Shown: in pieces, positions 6,602 through 7,863 of the stretch
Numbering within the stretch: position 1 is the first letter of the stretch
How the letters are laid out: each line of letters begins with the position of its first letter
Source of the DNA: Rhodospirillales bacterium
GTDB lineage: Bacteria; Pseudomonadota; Alphaproteobacteria; Acetobacterales; Acetobacteraceae
DNA length: 7,863 bases
NCBI GenBank assembly: GCA_028870815.1
Contig: JAGWOU010000067.1
Location: 1 to 7,863, forward strand
Direction of reading: 5' to 3'
The notes under the pieces: generated by a model
What the model saw: the letters and a program-made list of their open reading frames with translations, nothing else
Database searches by the model: none
Told to the model about the DNA's origin: nothing
Program-made: the position numbers and the translations under genes

Positions 6602-7687
6602 ATGTCAAAACTCCGTTTCAAGCTGTTTTCGCCTATTCTGGCCGGCGCCACGCTGAACGACCGGCTGATCAACGGCCTGGGCGCGTTGATCGGTATCGGC
6701 CTGACCGGGCTAATCGGCGAGATGACGTTCGGTGGCAACCCCGACCTGCCATTGATTGTGGCCCCGCTTGGGGCGTCCTCCGTGTTGCTGTTCGCCGTGC
6801 CCGCCAGCCCCCTGGCGCAACCATGGTCCATCATCGGTGGCAATACCCTGTCATGCCTTTGCGGTATTTTGGCCTACCGCCTTGTGCCGGATATGATGGT
6901 CGCCTCCGGTATCGCCGTTGGGCTTGCCATCGTTGTCATGTCATTAACCAAGTGCCTGCATCCACCGGGTGGCGCCGCCGCACTCACCGCTGTTATTGGC
7001 GGGCCGGCCGTGGCTGCCCAGGGGTTTTCCTTCGCGCTGGTTCCGATGGCTCTCAATTCCATTACTTTGGTTTTGGTGGGGATCATTTTTCATAAACTCT
7101 TGAGGCACAACTACCCGCATGTGCCCCCTAAAGTCGTGAGCCCTGTTGGCACGAAAGATCCGGCTCCCATCCTGCGCGCCGGGTTTCATGTCGAGGATGT
7201 GGACGCAGCCCTGGCGGAGCTCGGTGAAGCATTTGACATTAACCGGAGCGACCTCGACCAGCTGCTCCAGCGTGTTGAACGACAAGCGCTACTGCGCACC
7301 CATGGCGATCTGACCTGTTCGGATATCATGTCGCGTGATGTGATCACGGTCAGGCCTGAAGATGACATCGAAACCGCCCTTGCCTTGCTGCTTGAGCATA
7401 ATCTCCGCATTTTGCCGGTGGCCGACACATCAGGGCAATTGCTCGGAACCATCGGGCTACGGCAGATCGCACACGGCGGCAGACAGGTTCGCGAGGCAAT
7501 GGTGCCAGCCTTCACCGCCAGCCCCAACACACCGGCTTTCAGTCTTCTCACCCCGCTGGCCGATGGGCTGATACACGCCGTTATCATCCAGGACACAGCC
7601 GGACGGGTTGTTGGCCTGTTATCGCAAACTGACCTGCTGGCAGCCGCCGGGCGGGTATTGCCGGCGACTGAAGCTGCCAAAGGCTGA
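6602..7687 (+). CDS. HPP-family membrane protein with two CBS domains (possible nitrite transporter)
   Basis: A 361-residue inner-membrane protein. The N-terminal HPP domain (about 1-170) has four to five hydrophobic segments, including APLGASSVLLFAVPASPLAQPW (54-75), and the name-giving motif CLHPPGGAAALTAVIGG, with His-Pro-Pro at 120-122. HPP proteins of cyanobacteria and chloroplasts have been tied to nitrite transport; most bacterial members are untested. After a linker, two CBS domains (about 236-292 and 296-350) probably sense adenine nucleotides. The gene starts 64 bases after the NodT stop; that gap holds no terminator, so it may be the last gene of the same transcript. The ATG at 6602 has no Shine-Dalgarno sequence. 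The C terminus follows the second CBS directly, so the insertion sequence about 30 bases downstream has not truncated it. Confidence 0.9.
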   Translation: MSKLRFKLFSPILAGATLNDRLINGLGALIGIGLTGLIGEMTFGGNPDLPLIVAPLGASSVLLFAVPASPLAQPWSIIGGNTLSCLCGILAYRLVPDMMVASGIAVGLAIVVMSLTKCLHPPGGAAALTAVIGGPAVAAQGFSFALVPMALNSITLVLVGIIFHKLLRHNYPHVPPKVVSPVGTKDPAPILRAGFHVEDVDAALAELGEAFDINRSDLDQLLQRVERQALLRTHGDLTCSDIMSRDVITVRPEDDIETALALLLEHNLRILPVADTSGQLLGTIGLRQIAHGGRQVREAMVPAFTASPNTPAFSLLTPLADGLIHAVIIQDTAGRVVGLLSQTDLLAAAGRVLPATEAAKG

Positions 7688-7722
7688 GGCCCGGAGGGAA
7701 CGAGAGCAAACACAGAGTGTTG

Positions 7723-7767
7723 ATTTTCACTGAGATCTGACCCGGTATTTTCATCGAGATTTGACCC
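7723..7767. repeat. Tandem terminal repeats at the IS end
   Basis: Two 21-base copies, 7723-7743 and 7747-7767, start with ATTTTCA, contain GAGAT, end with TGACCC, and agree at 18 of 21 positions with a 24-base period. IS21-family ends carry such multiple repeats, which are presumed transposase (IstA) binding sites. Confidence 0.65.
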
Positions 7768-7780
7768 TGGTTTAAGATAT

Positions 7781-7799
7781 GTCCCGCGCCATGCGGGAC
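7781..7799 (-). terminator. Stem-loop just after the IstB-like stop codon
   Basis: GTCCCGC (7781-7787) and GCGGGAC (7793-7799) form a perfect 7-base stem with a 5-base loop. Read on the - strand it starts 2 bases after the transposition-gene stop codon. No T-run follows, so it may be a transcript-stabilising hairpin rather than a full intrinsic terminator. It also lies between that gene and the HPP gene converging on it. Confidence 0.4.
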
Positions 7800-7801
7800 G
7801 G

Positions 7802-7863
7802 TCAAGGTGCTGTGTTTTTCTCCTTTCTGGTTTTTGGTTTGGCGGCACTGTCCTTGAAGCGGA
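7802..7863 (-). CDS. istB: C-terminal end of an IstB-like IS21 helper ATPase (partial)
   Basis: Reading the - strand from the window edge, 19 complete codons give RFKDSAAKPKTRKEKNTAP followed by TGA (7802-7804). The preceding partial codon ends in TC, which fits Phe. IstB proteins of one common IS21 branch end in an S-[YF]-R-[FL]-K-type segment and then a short basic tail, which this resembles. IstB is the AAA+ helper that loads the IstA transposase on target DNA. The 5' part is outside the window, so the Walker motifs cannot be checked. The identification rests on this tail plus the IS21-like terminal repeats. Confidence 0.5.
   Translation of the reverse strand, partial: RFKDSAAKPKTRKEKNTAP

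Larger units (their letters stand above)
7718..7863 (-). mobile_element. One end of an IS21-family insertion sequence
   Basis: The element seems to begin near TGTTGATTTTCAC (7718-7730), a terminal sequence of the kind seen in IS21-type elements. Two terminal repeats, a stem-loop and the C terminus of an IstB-like protein on the - strand follow in the expected order for the istB-side end. The element continues past the window. The exact first base and any target duplication cannot be read from one end. Confidence 0.6.

Noticed and set aside
7186..7848. 220-codon open frame on the - strand opposite the HPP gene
   Set aside because: It is low in complexity, rich in Ser and Arg, runs across the CBS-coding region and through the IS end, and is explained as an antisense shadow of a clear + strand gene.
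1..7863. tRNA, rRNA, CRISPR array or riboswitch
   Set aside because: No cloverleaf, rRNA segment, regularly spaced repeats or known aptamer pattern could be seen. The only tandem repeats are the two at the IS end.

Overview
The window reads as an accessory locus of a proteobacterium. GC content is moderately high, most gene starts lack a good Shine-Dalgarno sequence, and the gene types (NodT-type outer-membrane lipoprotein, AaeA-type fusion protein, HPP-CBS and CLC-CBS proteins) are common in Alphaproteobacteria. An acidophilic or acetic-acid-type alphaproteobacterium is my best guess, but no marker gene fixes the taxon. All six complete genes lie on the + strand. An IS21-type insertion sequence enters from the right edge on the - strand.

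Left block (1-3759): a roughly 240-base leader with possible regulatory sites precedes a complete flavohemoglobin gene (239-1417), the enzyme that oxidises NO to nitrate. A small MarR-family regulator (1467-1889) follows. A 37-base gap with a near-perfect 19-base palindrome then leads to a CLC-family anion transporter with two C-terminal CBS domains (1927-3759).

Right block (3760-7687): an intergenic promoter region is followed by a tight cluster. It encodes a two-helix DUF1656 protein, an AaeA/HlyD-type membrane fusion protein (2-base gap), and a NodT-type outer-membrane lipoprotein (7-base overlap). After 64 bases comes an HPP-family membrane protein with two CBS domains, a family linked to nitrite transport. 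The inner-membrane FUSC/AaeB pump that normally accompanies DUF1656 and AaeA is absent from the window.

Right edge (about 7718-7863): two 24-base-period terminal repeats, a stem-loop, and the last 19 codons of what looks like an IstB helper ATPase mark one end of an IS21-family element. It lies about 30 bases downstream of the HPP gene, which is intact.

The most interesting signal is regulatory. A sequence at 3817-3839, overlapping the -10 box of the efflux cluster, matches the NsrR (NO-sensing Rrf2 repressor) consensus at 18 of 22 defined positions. The first 15 bases of the window match the right half of the same consensus, upstream of the flavohemoglobin gene. With the likely nitrite and anion transporters, this suggests one nitrosative-stress locus: NO is oxidised to nitrate while anions or organic products are moved out of the cell. 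This is inference from family knowledge and eye-read motifs. No nsrR gene is visible here.
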